Assembly: GCA_036186865.1 (NCBI GenBank)
Contig: AP025056.1
Coordinates: 32,166,365 to 32,230,364, forward strand
Direction: 5' to 3'
DNA length: 64,000 bases
Source of the DNA: Eustoma russellianum
Taxonomy: Eukaryota; Streptophyta; Magnoliopsida; Gentianales; Gentianaceae
Below the pieces are notes generated by a model. The model worked only from the letters and a program-made list of their open reading frames with translations. It had not been told where the DNA came from and ran no database searches. Shown here piece after piece: positions 1 through 10,463 of the stretch; the first letter of the stretch is position 1; each line of letters starts with the position of its first letter. Position numbers and translations under genes: made by a program.

Positions 1-52
1 AACTTGTTACTTCAAGGAGTTGCCTATTTTTCCTCTCTTCCACTCCATTCTG

Positions 53-346
53 CTATGGAGTGTAAGTGCAGGAGGTTTGATAAAGAATTCCCTTAGTTCC
101 AAGGTATTCCTTAACTGATTTTTCAAGGTATTCCATTCCATTGTCTGTCCTTAAAATTCTAATTGAAGAGTTGAACTGATTTTGAATCATACATATGAAT
201 CTCTTAATTATATCCCCAACCTCATATTTATGTTTCATTAGGAATACCCAGGTTACTCTGGAGTGATAATCAACAAAGGTGATGAACCACCTGCTTCTAT
301 TGATGTTGGCAACCCTTGAAAGTCCCCAAACATCAGAATGGACCAA
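53..346 (-). pseudogene. copia integrase core fragment
   Basis: About 97 codons match the start of a retroviral-type integrase core: VHSDVWGLSR holds the first catalytic aspartate, FVDYHSRVTWVFLMK is the typical block after it, and LRTDNGMEY holds the second aspartate. The third (glutamate) block lies further left and is not reached in this frame. Integrase joins the cDNA ends to host DNA. The fragment belongs with the gag pieces up to 2086. Confidence 0.75.
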
Positions 347-420
347 ACTGACAGGAGAGCTCCTTTCATATCATTTTGCAGGGAAAATTTGTTCTACAGC
401 TTTTGGCAGATTGGCACTCT

Positions 421-645
421 TCACAAAATAAATCTCTTTGATTGATATTGGGTAACAAGGCAAGGCATAAGTCTTCTAAGATACAAACAGTTATGATGAC
501 CTAATCTCTTATGCCATAGCAAAATACTCTCAGTATTCTTAGTAGCTGTCATACATGAGCCTAGACTAGTTTGATTACTGAGTGGACTTGGTTCTTCAAC
601 CTGAAGAAAGAAAAGTCCATTGACCTTGTTAGCACTACCAATCAT
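421..645 (-). pseudogene. copia GAG-pre-integrase domain
   Basis: The frame contains LLWHKRLGHHNCLYLRRLMP. This is the conserved 'LWH.RLGH' block at the amino end of copia integrase, whose histidines help form the HHCC zinc site. The piece is short (about 74 codons) and its frame closes before the cysteine pair, so it is a remnant. The catalytic core follows at 53-346 in another frame. Confidence 0.7.
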
Positions 646-1140
646 CTTCTTAGAGAAGATTTTCTGAAAATAATATGTAGAAGGTGAGAACTTTACTTCA
701 CAGATGATATCTTAGCAATTTGACCCACAGATATTAAGGTGAAGCTTAGTTCAAGAATAAACAAGACAACTTTTAGTTTTAAGGTATCTGTTAGCTGAAC
801 ATTTCCACTGCCAAGAATACTAATTCCAGCTGCATTAGCAACTTTAACTATAGCAGGATTGGCAAATGGCACAAACTCAGTTAGTTTATTTTTATTCTAA
901 GTCATGTGATGAGTGGCACCAGAATCTACTATCCGGGTAGAGAGAAGTTTAGAAGATGTGCCATAACTAGCCATAGTGGCTTGAATGGATTCCTGGTTTA
1001 TCTGATGAGGTTGTTACTTTGATTGAAATTGCTTGATGAACTGGAAGATAGTATCAAGTTGAGACTGAATAGGAACACCAGGAGGTCTTGTAACACAGTT
1101 GCTAGAAGCCACTGAGCTTGATCCTCTCCATCTCCCTTGA

Positions 1141-1432
1141 TTAGAAGCTTGTGATCTCCATGTTCTGGATTCCTCCACTACTCATGGAATTTTGATGGAG
1201 GTCACCATGCTTAGCATAGCAGTTGTCCTTAGTGTGCCCAATTTTCTTGCAAAAATTTACAAGTAGGCTTCGTTTCATTATTTCTCTTATTCTCATAGTG
1301 AGCTGGAGTAGTATATCTCCTCTTAACAACATGAGCAGCAGCTTTATCACATTGTGCTCTAGAAGATGCAGGAACAGCCATGGCTGCCCCTTTAGTAGGA
1401 GAAGTAGAACTCATCCTCAAAGAAAACTGCAT
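1141..1432 (-). pseudogene. copia gag zinc-knuckle segment, frameshifted
   Basis: Two overlapping minus frames together carry the end of gag. One contains CKKIGHTKDNCYAKHG, a CCHC-type zinc knuckle of the nucleocapsid kind, which binds the element's RNA. The other carries the basic linker just before it. The frame changes inside the segment, so at least one indel separates the linker from the knuckle. It sits between the gag N-terminal piece (1721-2086) and the GAG-pre-integrase piece (421-645), as expected for copia. Confidence 0.65.
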
Positions 1433-1720
1433 TTATAGAAGAAAGGGGCTTGGTACCAAAAATCCTTCCCCTTACAGCATCAAATTCTTTGCTTAAACCA
1501 TCTAAGAATATGAAAATTCTCCTGGTTTCAGTGATGTTTTTATGCATTTTATCAGCCTCTTGGTTTGGCCATTTATGTGTGTCAAAACATCAATTTGCTG
1601 TCAGATTTGTTCAAGTTGGCCAAAGTACACATTCAGAGATAAGTCTCCTTGTTTTATGTCATGGTGCATGACATCAAGCTCATAGAATTCAGACATATCA
1701 TCTAACTTTGACTATATTTC

Positions 1721-2086
1721 CTATGTCGCTTGCCATATTGCTACAGCAGAGTCATAGAGGATGAAGTTCTCACTTATATCCCTGGTCATAGAGCTGATTA
1801 ACCATGACATGATCATGGAGTTTTCTGCATTCCAGGTATTGAACTGCTCAGAATTCTCCTCAGGAATTACACTTTCAGACCTTAGGTAAGCCTCCTTACC
1901 TTTCCTAGTAATGAACATTTTAAAAGCACGGGACCAAGCCAAGTAGTTGTTTCCATTCAGCTTGTGATTGGTTATAGTCATATGATTTGAATCAATTGTG
2001 GATTGAAATGAGCTAACCACAGTTGAGGTAGCATGAATTGTAGGTCCAGGATCAGATGCAACTTCACTTCCTGCAGATTCCATCAT
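1721..2086 (-). pseudogene. copia gag N-terminal part (UBN2/DUF4219-like)
   Basis: About 121 codons open with a short acidic leader, followed by the hallmark NNYLAWSRAFKMFI (the usual 'NY..W...M' start of copia gag) and ENSMIMSWLISSM. This is the amino half of the capsid-forming gag of Ty1/copia elements. The start at 2086 is the first ATG of the frame and fits the family start. The frame closes at 1721, where gag should continue, so the protein is truncated. The zinc knuckle of the same gag lies downstream, near 1229-1350, after further frame changes. Family assignment is firm; loss of function is inferred from the breaks. Confidence 0.75.
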
Positions 2087-3027
2087 TCACACTTTATAGA
2101 ACTCGCTTGAAGAAGATGAACATGAACTCAGTTTTTGAATTTCTAAGATTTTTAACTCGTAATGATCATACTAAGCTCAAAGATCTTATACCATATAGAG
2201 AAAACAATACACTTTACACACAAAAGACTCACAATTGTGAGAAAGAACACTCGTATATTCAATTAAGAAAGAGTTGACACATATATACATTACGTATCCA
2301 ACGGCTAGTTGGTTGCTGAAAGCAATAGCTCCGGTGGCTACTTTATTGGGTAAAAACTATTACGTAAAAGCCTAAATTATCATCAAACTGATGATTATCA
2401 TCTAGTCTAATAATTAAACAATATAACTACGTAATTATCTCCAAAGTAAGTACAAAAAACAGTAAGTCATATGGTTGTATAGAGATGTTCGACGCAATCA
2501 CGAATTTGTTCGACAGAATATCCTAATGATGGTGCAGCAGTTGATCCTCACCATCACTAAATCCAATTGACCTATTTAATCTTGTATCCAGTCTTCAGTG
2601 TAATCTTCATGCATTCAAACACACTCTTATGTGATGTATATAAAAGTTATATACATTAATAGATGTGCATAAGAGATGTAAATGTAAGGATATATGTATT
2701 TATGTATACATTATGTATACACGGCCAACATATGAGAATATGGACTTATATATATAAATGAAATGAAACTAACACTCTTATATGATGTATATAAAAGTTA
2801 AAGAAAGAAAATGAAGATATATGATATATTAGAAAAAGTGTACTAAGAAGACATTTTTATGTATATGGTTATATGTTTTCCATGAAGATCATCACTAATG
2901 TGATTGTATATGAATTTAGCTTTCATGAACTTTTGTGTTCTTGACTTAGCATGTTATGTGGCCAACATATTCATGTCTATGAATCTAGTTCACAAAAGAT
3001 GTTTCTTGATGATCTTCATGTTTGTTA

Positions 3028-3030
<3 letters not shown>
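2087..3030. other. AT-rich non-coding stretch between copia fragment and LINE1
   Basis: No gene is visible. The part next to gag may be leader or decayed LTR of the copia fragment. A motif of about 30 bp (acactctta..tgatgtatataaaagtta) occurs twice, near 2627 and 2772. A 14 bp perfect inverted repeat, CATGAAGATCATCA at 2881-2894 and its complement at 3007-3020, encloses 112 bp next to the (TA)n tail of LINE1. Confidence 0.5.

Positions 3031-3062
<32 letters not shown>
3031..3062. repeat. (TA)n tract, 3' tail of LINE1
   Basis: A pure AT dinucleotide run of about 30 bp sits exactly where the LINE1 3' UTR ends on the minus strand. The same kind of tract ends LINE2 and LINE3, so it looks like the tail of this LINE family rather than a chance microsatellite. 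Confidence 0.85.
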
Positions 3063-3064
<2 letters not shown>

Positions 3065-3600
3065 AAGGCTATTTTATTAAAAAATCCTCACATATGGGGA
3101 GGAAAACCATATTACAACGATGTATATCAAACGAAAACATGAAATGTAAAGCCGTGATATTTTGTAGCCTCCAATTATATATGATATGCCGCATTAAAAC
3201 CTTGCCAAGTAAAACCACCCATGTAGATAAAACCTTGGCGAAGGAAAAAGCGTACATATTTATATTATTGGAGCAAAGTTTCAGAACAAAAATCATGCAA
3301 TAATGTAGCGGAAAATATACAATAATGTCAGCTTATAGCTCCATCCATATGAGTAGTGACATTCCGCCTTGGGGTCCTTCTCGAATATCTGACTTCGACC
3401 ATCCAAAATTTTGCACGTGCACCTCCATGAATTGATCCTCGGCAGGGTGCAGTAAAAGATGTGTTAGTGCGCACAATTACAAAATAGTATATATATCCGT
3501 GTGAAAAAAGATTGCAGGCACATACCAAATTTGCCCATAGTCTTGAGACTGCGGGCAACAAACAAAGTATAAGATCAACCCCAAAGAATGATGCAAATAA
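3063..3600 (-). other. LINE1 3' UTR with stem-loops
   Basis: Non-coding 3' region on the minus strand. The block 3173-3262 is nearly identical to blocks in LINE2 (10613-10702) and LINE3 (15708-15798). It contains a stem with arms at 3200-3209 and 3234-3244. A hairpin at 3531-3558 has TTGCCC..AGTC paired with GACT..GGGCAA. A second one, with arms GTTGCCTG and CAGGCAAC, is at 3641-3669, just inside the decayed RNase H. In RNA form these may be the reverse transcriptase recognition site; that is inference from other LINEs. Confidence 0.65.
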
Positions 3601-3601
3601 T

Positions 3602-4175
3602 CTACTGTAGTAGACATATAAAGAATGAAGCCATAGCCAAGTTGCCTGCATCATGAAGATACAGGCAACGCACCAAGGACTCATGCCAAGGCCACTGTAT
3701 TCTGAGAGCATGGATAGTGCAATCTATGTAATAGAAACCACGCACCGTAGGAGGGAATTGAGCCGCCTTGGTAAAAAGCATTGTAGCCGGTGACATGCAC
3801 GCATGCTGACTTAGGTGATGAGCAACCATGTTGATCTCTCTAGGAACAAAGCTAAGGCAACTGTCTGTAAGATGAAGAAACAAAAGCAAGCGAGCATATT
3901 TTGGCAGTAATGAAAGCTGAGGGCTGTGCGCATAGGTTGTCTGCAGATAATCCGTTTCCATTATCAAGTGACAATGTAGTTGGCCAAAGAACAGTAGACT
4001 ATAAACCAGAGCCTAAATTTCGGCTCTGAGAGGTGAGAGACAAGGAAGCCGGAAAGAAAGGGCTGCAACCAAACGACCATGTGAATTGCGGAGAATAGCG
4101 CCAGCCGAAGCATAACGGTGCCCCACAGAAGCATCTACATTCAGTTTAAATTTCCAGAAGGTGGGAGTCCCCATT
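3602..4175 (-). pseudogene. LINE1 ORF2 C-terminal RNase H remnant
   Basis: The minus frame 3602-3967 carries the end of a plant-type RNase H: a block like VPREINMVAHHLSQHA matches the 'REAN..AH.LA..G' end of the RNase H of LINE3 (near 16470). The upstream part to 4175 holds the start of the same domain in a different frame, joined to the RT piece. Such a domain would cut RNA in the RNA/DNA hybrid. It is broken by frameshifts. Confidence 0.6.
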
Positions 4176-6352
4176 TTAACGGAAGAACAGGTTTAGGGCG
4201 CAGCAACGGGGTGAAGCCTCCAGAAACGAGGGATGGTATATGCTGAGCCAAAGATGTACCAGAAGTGATGAAGCCCACTCATAACATGATTGGCGCGTAA
4301 TGTTATAAATACTTGTAAGCGGAATATCAGTCTCACCATACATATGATTCGTGTAAACTCGACATATTGACCAACAAAGCATAATAGGCCCAATAACTCG
4401 AAAGTTACCCTTGAGGGTACATGCTGAAGAGGACATCCACCATTGTAATAAAAAAAGGCGCAGCTGAGTATCCTTGTACAAAGGACCATCTAATAACCAA
4501 GATAATTTCAACCAGGCATCCTTAACATAAGGACATAGCAAAAAGACATGCATAATATTTGCGGAGCAAGTGCGACAGAATGGGCACATGGTAGGACATA
4601 TGGTAGTAATCCGAAGCAAATTGTCCTCCAAAGGCAATGCAGAATGAAATATGCGCCATAGAAATATACTAATTGTTTTAGGTAGACCATGCCACCAGAT
4701 AAACTTAAGTGAATAAAGTTGCATGCGAGAAGGCCGAATATCTTCGTACCCATGGCGGATGGAAAACATACTTGAGGCACTAGAGAGCCATAAAGGATTC
4801 AGAAGACCAGTGGAGAGTTGAAGGCAAAGCGGATGAATAGAGCAAAGTCTCTTCCAACCAGGAGAGTCATATATACGAGGCACATAATCTGAACGAGTCC
4901 CATAATGATGATGCATATATATTGTCCACAAAGATGTATTAGTATGATAAGTCCACCACAACTTACAATCATAAGCACGCTGAATATGCATCAAATTGCG
5001 AACTCCAAATCCACCTTCCATTTCTGGATAGCACAAATCATCGAAGGATGTCCAGTGATGCCAGCCCCCCATAGAAAATGGGAAATTTGTGGTTGAGGGC
5101 ATGTGGATGACACTTTTGGGCAAACGAGCTACAGCAAGCATGTGAAGTGGCATGGATGTCAACACAGACTTTAGTAATATCAGTCTACTACTGGACATAA
5201 GTAGATGACTGGCCCAACCTGTGAGCTTTGCGTTAAAATGCTGTATCAGTGAAGTACAATAGCTAGCTCTATTGATGCCACGATATAAAAAGGATCCCAA
5301 ATATTTGATTGGTAAAGTAGAGGGCTGCATTAATAAGACCTGAGCGATGTTACGGAGGTGCTGTGGTGTGACATATGAACTTGTAACAAACTGGATTTTG
5401 CTATAGTTAACCAATTGCCCGGAAGCATGTTGATAGGCTTAGAGAAAAGATTGAAATGATGTCAAGTTATTGGAAGATGCATTTAAGAATAATAACAGAT
5501 CATCAGCATATGCTAAGTGTGAAATCATTGGGACTCGGCCAGATGTAAATCCTTGAAGCAATCCAGCAGAAAATAAATGATTAAGACCGCGGCTAAATCC
5601 CTCCGAGCTAAGGATGAACAGTAGAGGAGATAAGGGATCGCCTTGTTTTACACCACGCGTTGGCGAGAAAAAGCCATAAGAAGAACCGTTAATGGCAATC
5701 GAGAGGTTGGAGATGCGCATATTATTCAATATAATGCGAACAAAACGATCATGAAAGCCAAATTTGTGAAGTAGAGCCTCCAAGTAAGTCCAGCTTACGC
5801 TATCAAAAGCTTTTTGCCATATCAAGCTTAATCATCACATTTCCACCATGAATCTTCCTATCAATCAGATGAACCATCTCATTTGCCATCAAAACATGCT
5901 CGCTAATATTATGTCCTTTTAAAAACCCAATCTGTTCAGCAGATATTATCTTTGGGAGTATTGTGGTCAAGCGAGTGGCAATGATTCTGGTAGTAACTTT
6001 GCTTAGAAAATTTGAAAGACATATAGGGCAAAAATTTGCATAAGTGGCGGGGTGAGGTTTTTTTGGAATCAAGGTAATCAACGACGAAACCATCACTTGA
6101 GGCGGAGGTACCCCTAAAAAGAATTCTGGGACTGCAAGAGTTACATCAGATGCAATATGTCCCAACAAGTCCGAAAGAAATGGACACTAAAACCATCTGG
6201 CCCTGCTGCACTATTTGGGCTTAGATTCCAAACTGCGGCTTTTATTTCTGACATATCCGGAATGGCCAAGAGCATGTCATTGTCAATTAGCGTGACCAGC
6301 GGGGGGATATGCGCAAGGAAATAATCAACACCAAATACTTGTTCATGTGTGA
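4176..6352 (-). pseudogene. LINE1 ORF2 reverse transcriptase to zinc-binding region
   Basis: Four overlapping minus frames (6141-6383, 5803-6168, 5439-5825, 4176-5414) cover the reverse transcriptase in order. NSAAGPDGFSVHFF is block 0; CLSNFLSKVTTRIIATRL and GFLKGHNISEHVLMANEM follow. IKLDMAKSF is block A, SPTRGVKQGDPLSPLLFI block B, and AYADDLLLFLN the catalytic YADD-type block C. The zinc-binding motif of plant LINE ORF2 (CPFCRTCSANIMHVFLLCP) lies near 4570. The YADD residues are intact, but at least three frame changes make it a pseudogene. The upstream end at about 6352 is an inversion breakpoint against copia sequence. Confidence 0.85.
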
Positions 6353-6756
6353 ATGGTAGACCTTCCACCTGGAAATAAACCACTTGGTTGCAAGTGGATT
6401 TTCAAGAAGAAACTTAAAGAGGATGGGTCTCTTGGAAAGTATAAAGCCAGGTTAGTAGCCAAGGGCTACAGACAGAAAGAAGGCTTTGACTTCTTTGACA
6501 CCTACTCACCAGTGACTAGGATCACTTCCATAAGGATGCTAGTAGCCATTACTGCAGTCTATGATTTAGAAATCCATCAAATGGATGTAAAGACTGCCTT
6601 TCTTAATGGTGAGTTAGAGGAAGAGATTTATATAGAACAACCCGAAGGGTTCGTCGTTCCAGGACAAGAAAGGAAAGTGTGTAGACTTGTTAAGTCTTTG
6701 TACGGACTTAAACAAGCACCCAAACAATGGCATTTAAAGTTTGATCAGATAATGAT
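6353..6756 (+). pseudogene. copia reverse transcriptase fragment at inversion breakpoint
   Basis: A continuous plus frame of about 135 codons is the first third of a Ty1/copia reverse transcriptase: LPPGNKPLGCKWIFKKKLK, KARLVAKGYRQKEGFDFFDT, MDVKTAFLNGELEEEIYIEQ and SLYGLKQAPKQWHLKFD. It starts and stops abruptly inside the domain, with LINE1 sequence on both sides, and has no LTR or target duplication. It is free of stops, so it looks younger than the surrounding LINE1 pieces. It may come from the same copia as the LTR/gag fragment at 8850-10075; that link is inference. Confidence 0.85.
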
Positions 6757-7686
6757 TTGAATCACCAAGTGGATGGTTGACTTTGATCTAACCACAGACG
6801 TTTCGATCGTCCTAATTTGGGTGGCATTTCTGGGACTGCCACTGCACTTCCACCAAAAGACGGCTCTTTTTGAGATTGCTCGTGTAGTTGGACATCCAAT
6901 TAAGTTAGACGTCGCTACCGCCGATGGACTGCGGCCTTCGGTAGCGCGCATTTGTGTGGAAGCAGATGTCTCTAAAGATCTCCCCAAGAAGTTATTCCTG
7001 CAAGGGAAACAAAACATTGTTCAATAACAGATTTTTTACGAAGATATGCCTTCTTTCTATGTTGACTGCCGCTGCCTAGGTCATCTTGCAGCAACATGCG
7101 GCGACTTGCCTACAGAAAAGCCCTCCAAGCCGCAAAAACAGGCCACTCGATGGACACCAAAGAAGTCGCAGAATTCACCATCTTCTGCCATCAATCCAGT
7201 CACTTTGATCCAGAAGTCTTCTTCTCATGCAGATGATGTTGGCCATGCGGATCATATTCTGCCAGACCCAGTTACAGAGGTTGCCAATCCTACAGACAAT
7301 CTTCTGGAATAGCAGGATGCAACTTTATTGTAGGAAGATCAAGAGAATACATTGAGCATGCTCAAAATAATGACGACCCTGATGTTTGCCAAGTATCTAA
7401 TTCAGATATAGACCATGCGGGCGCTACCAGCATTCCTTGACAACAAATGCATGAGGTTGCTGAGGACATTGGTAAATATCTATCATCTCATCCTGATTGT
7501 AATGATGATGAGGGGATTTTGCAAGCCTGTTTCAATCCTTCAATTCCTGATACGGATGAATTCATTGCAGTGGCACCTCGGCGAAGGCGAGGGAAACGTA
7601 ACGATTTACCTCCAAGGCCTCCATCAAGTGTAATTACAAGAAGTGCAGCACGTATGGGTTCATCCCAATCAACTATGACATCATGA
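6757..7686 (+). pseudogene. LINE1 ORF1 C-terminal two thirds (inverted segment)
   Basis: The plus frame resumes ORF1 at the point where the minus-strand piece at 10076 stops. ITKWMVDFDLTTDVSIVLIW aligns with VTKRTPTYDPTVDVPIMPVW of LINE3. LPLHFHQKTALFEIARVVG and ATADGLRPSVARICVEADVS complete the DUF4283-type RNA-binding region. A CCHC knuckle remnant (CRCLGHLAATC) follows, then the basic tail with RWTPKK. Internal stops and frame changes near 7024, 7310 and 7440 break it. The tail frame (7447-7686) ends in TGA at 7684-7686, which overlaps the ORF2 start. ORF1 proteins coat LINE RNA. Confidence 0.8.
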
Positions 7687-8849
7687 ATGCTCTTACATGG
7701 AACGTTGGAGGTATTCATACCTCTTTAGATCGCTTGCTCATAATATTACGTCAAACGCGGCTTGATATATCATCATTGAACCGAAACAACGTCACTCTAA
7801 GCTCACTTATTATCGCTTAAAGCTTGGATTCCCACAGGCTATTAACACATGCAATGGTAATATTTGGATCTTTTGGAATCCTTCAACGTTAGAATTAGTT
7901 ACAGTCTCCCATGATGTGCAAACTACTTTACTTTCTTTCGTTTGGCGTCAAACACAACAAGCATTTGCATGGTCGGTAATTTATGAACGTCACACAGTAT
8001 CTGACAGGCAACCTCTTTGGAATTCTTTGATTGAAACATCTCGCACTCAATCTCTTCCGTGGATAATTGGTGGTGATTTTAATACGTTTCTGCCGTTGGA
8101 TGAGCATAAGGGTCATACTACTCCTCCACTTCGCACATTGGAGGATTTTAAATCATGTGTTGATACTTACTGCTTGCAAGACCTTCCCTTCTTGGGCTCT
8201 CCTTTTACTTGGGCACATGGGACTGTCCAGGGTCACGTTATGCCACACATAGACCGATATTTATGTACTGTTTCATTCTCAAACTTATTTGCGGATATAG
8301 TGGTTCATCACTTGTCTCGAGCCACTTCAGATCATGCTCCTTTGTTGTTAAAGTGTACGTTATCCCAAACCAGACCCCCATTCCCTTTTGATATATAAAT
8401 GCATGGGCTTTGCATACGGACTTTCTCTCTTTTGTCAAGGCTCAATGGCAACAATATCCTATGACCCGGTGGCATGCGCGGTTTGTATAAAAAGCTCAGT
8501 TCTCTCAAGAGAGATCTCCAGCGTTGGAACCGAGAGGTATATGATAACATTTTTAGCAATGTAGTTGAAGCGGAGGAAAACTTTGCTAGACAGGAAGCTC
8601 AATATGATAATGACCCTACTCCTGCACATCGAACAACATTCTCTTTGGCTCAAGCACACTTTTTCAGGCCATCAAAGCACAAACTTCTTATTGGGCTCAG
8701 AAGTCTTGTACTAAATGGATATCAGAGGGTGAAGCCAACACAACTTATTTCCATGTGTTGGTAAAATATAGGCATCGTCATCAGCAAGTTCGAAGCACAC
8801 TGGATTCTACAGGGACATTGCTTGAAGACAACCAGGCACTAGGCAATGC
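7683..8849 (+). pseudogene. LINE1 ORF2 N-terminal part: endonuclease (inverted segment)
   Basis: ORF2 opens with MNALTWNVGGIHTSLDRLL at 7683, the usual start of the exonuclease-endonuclease-phosphatase fold. The catalytic blocks are visible: WIIGGDFNTFLPLDEHKG (GDFN) near 8070 and SRATSDHAPLLL (SDHxP) near 8320. RGLYKKLSSLKRDLQRWNRE and the linker up to GNAAV follow, in a new frame. The endonuclease would nick target DNA to prime reverse transcription. A frameshift near 7770 and stops near 8398 break it. It ends at about 8849, exactly where the minus-strand ORF2 at 6352 picks up about five codons later. Confidence 0.8.
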
Positions 8850-8858
8850 AGCTGTCAG

Positions 8859-9036
8859 CGATCGATCGATGTCAGTCAGAAAGGCTTCTGTCCAACATCG
8901 ATCTCTCAGGCTGGGACATCGATCGATTGATGTCCCTTCAGCCTCTGACATCGATCGATCGATATCAGGCAGTTTCAAAAACTGCAAAGTTTCTGGAGGA
9001 CATCGATCTCTCCCCCAGGCACTTCGATCGATCGAT
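8859..9036 (+). repeat. CGATCGATCG palindrome cluster in truncated copia LTR
   Basis: Four palindromes built on CGATCGAT are centred near 8864, 8926, 8957 and 9030. Between them are two copies of acatcgatctctc, at about 8896 and 9000. Spacing is irregular here, unlike the solo LTR of the same family. The cluster lies about 275 bp before the LTR TATA box. Confidence 0.85.
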
Positions 9037-9310
9037 GCCCCCCAGAATTCAAAATTTTCTAAACGTTGGAACAAAATCCAAAGGAGATTCATGGTATTTT
9101 CTCTTTCCAATCTTGCTCAAATTTCTTGTGGACTTTAACCCAACAAATTACATGCTTCCTTGACTATTGTATACATGTCTAAGCAATCCTAGGTTGGCTA
9201 TTAAGGATCAAATCACTCCATAGGGTGGCTAAAGACTATTTGGGCATTATCTTGACATTTGGAGTAGTTCAAGACATGGTGGAAAGCTCAAAAACGTGGT
9301 GAACTTCATC

Positions 9311-9318
9311 TATAAATA
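9311..9318 (+). promoter_or_regulatory. TATA box of truncated copia LTR
   Basis: TATAAATA lies in a conserved context (cttcatctataaatagaag) that recurs at 46522 in the solo LTR of the same family. It is placed where the U3/R boundary of the LTR is expected, about 660 bp before the primer binding site. Confidence 0.6.
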
Positions 9319-9972
9319 GAAGAGGCTTGGATGATGCAAATACACACTTTCAACATCATCTAGCTTCATTATTCATTGTTGTATAGTTGTCTCATATTTG
9401 TAAATTTGCTTAAAGCTTGTTAAGCTTTTCTTTGCTCTTCATTGTTGTATATTGAGAGATAGAGAGTCAAGCACAAGAGGAACCATAAATATTTGATCTC
9501 TTGCTTGTGCTTAGACTAGTGAGAAAGTGTGAATCTTACTATACTTCTTCAACCCACTGTGAGAAAGTTCTTGAGGGAACTTTGTTGAAGTTGTGAGATA
9601 GCAAGAAGTTGTTCTTGCTAAGAGCTGTAGTTGCTATAGTTGCTGTAGTTGCACAAGTGTGTTTTGTGCAAGAAGTTGATGTTGTTGTTGCTTAAACTAA
9701 GGTGTTAGTGTAAGTGTTGTTGTGGTTGTTCTGATTGTCTTTAATAAGAAGAGTAGTTGTTGAAAATCTACTTTGGCAACAATGTGGTAGTGGAGTACAA
9801 TCATTTACGATTCGAACCACTCTATATCCGGTGTAATCATTCATTGCTTCTCATCTTCCATTCTTACTCTGATTTTGAATTTCTTTTTGAGTTGAGTCAC
9901 ACAAGAAAAATTCCGCCAAAGTGCCGAACACTCTATTCACCCCCCTCTAGAGTGTGTTTCGGACCTAACAAT

Positions 9973-9984
9973 TGGTATCAGAGC
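9973..9984 (+). promoter_or_regulatory. Primer binding site (tRNA-iMet)
   Basis: TGGTATCAGAGC follows the LTR end (ctaaca) after two bases. This is the standard plant copia site complementary to the 3' end of initiator tRNA-Met, where minus-strand cDNA synthesis starts. Confidence 0.9.
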
Positions 9985-10075
9985 ATAACCTTGATTGCTT
10001 GGCCTATCTTTGCAAGTAGCAAGGTAAAAGATCATGGCAATGACAACTTCAACATCAACCTTTTCATCTCCTAAG

Positions 10076-10450
10076 CCTGCAGCCTGCAGTTGTCCACGAT
10101 CTGTGGTAGAAACAGTGGATGTAATCCGGCTCGTGAATGAAATTCAACAACACGTGAGATTGATCCAAAAGTGTGATCTTTACGTCAGATTTGAAACCGA
10201 TGCGATCAAAGACATCCCGAATGACCTTCAATGGGGGCCGGCCAAACCAAAAGGTACCAACCAGAGATAGCCAGTAAGGCTCGGCTAAAGAGTCAATCTC
10301 TGCATCAGAAAAGGAGATCAATGGATGTCCTTTATGCTTGGATATTGTCTTGGGCGAAATTGGGACAGTAGAGGGGGAAGAAGCAGTGACGACGGCAGCG
10401 AAGGTACACTTGCCGCCATCATCGAAGAGACCTGGTGAAGAAGACGCCAT
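10076..10450 (-). pseudogene. LINE1 ORF1 N-terminal third
   Basis: The minus frame starts with MASSSPGLFDD (ATG at 10450) and carries KHKGHPLISFSDAEIDSLAE, LVGTFWFGRPPLKVIRDVFD and LLDQSHVLLNFIHEPDYIHC. These align with the ORF1 start of LINE3 (KYKGSPMISFTDDEIASLVE and onwards), a DUF4283-type domain. After SWTTAG the LINE sequence stops at a GCCTGCAG microhomology with the copia gag fragment. The rest of ORF1 lies inverted at 6757. The ATG at 10450 was preferred over an ATG five codons upstream because it matches the LINE3 start in context. Confidence 0.8.
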
Positions 10451-10463
10451 TTTTATACACTGC

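Larger units (their letters stand above)
1..2086 (-). mobile_element. Ty1/copia retrotransposon fragment, left part outside window
   Basis: Reading the minus strand from 2086 towards 1 gives the copia order gag, zinc knuckle, GAG-pre-integrase, integrase core, with frame breaks between pieces. The element therefore runs leftwards, and its reverse transcriptase, RNase H and 3' LTR must lie beyond base 1. Just upstream of gag (about 2180-2192) is a weak match to a tRNA-Met primer binding site, but no convincing LTR end was found, so the 5' boundary is open. The product would be the usual gag-pol polyprotein of a cytoplasmic virus-like particle, but the reading frame is broken and it is not expected to work. 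Confidence 0.85.
8850..10075 (+). mobile_element. copia fragment: 5'-truncated LTR, primer binding site, gag start
   Basis: The part to 9970 matches the solo LTR at 45757-47170 from its palindrome array to the end (both end in ggacctaaca). The first part of the LTR is missing. TGGTATCAGAGC at 9973-9984 is a perfect tRNA-iMet primer binding site, so this is a 5' LTR read on the plus strand. A gag start, MAMTTSTSTFSSPKP, begins at 10034, and the fragment then stops in LINE1 ORF1. It sits at one breakpoint of the LINE1 inversion and has no target duplication. Confidence 0.85.

Noticed and set aside
2180..2280. 5' LTR and primer binding site of the left copia fragment
   Set aside because: The match (tggtataagatc on the minus strand) is too degenerate and no TG/CA-bounded LTR could be placed, so no feature was drawn.
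6353..10075. LINE twin priming as cause of the LINE1 inversion
   Set aside because: Twin priming inverts the 5' part only; here both outer parts keep the same orientation and the middle is inverted, with foreign DNA at both joints.
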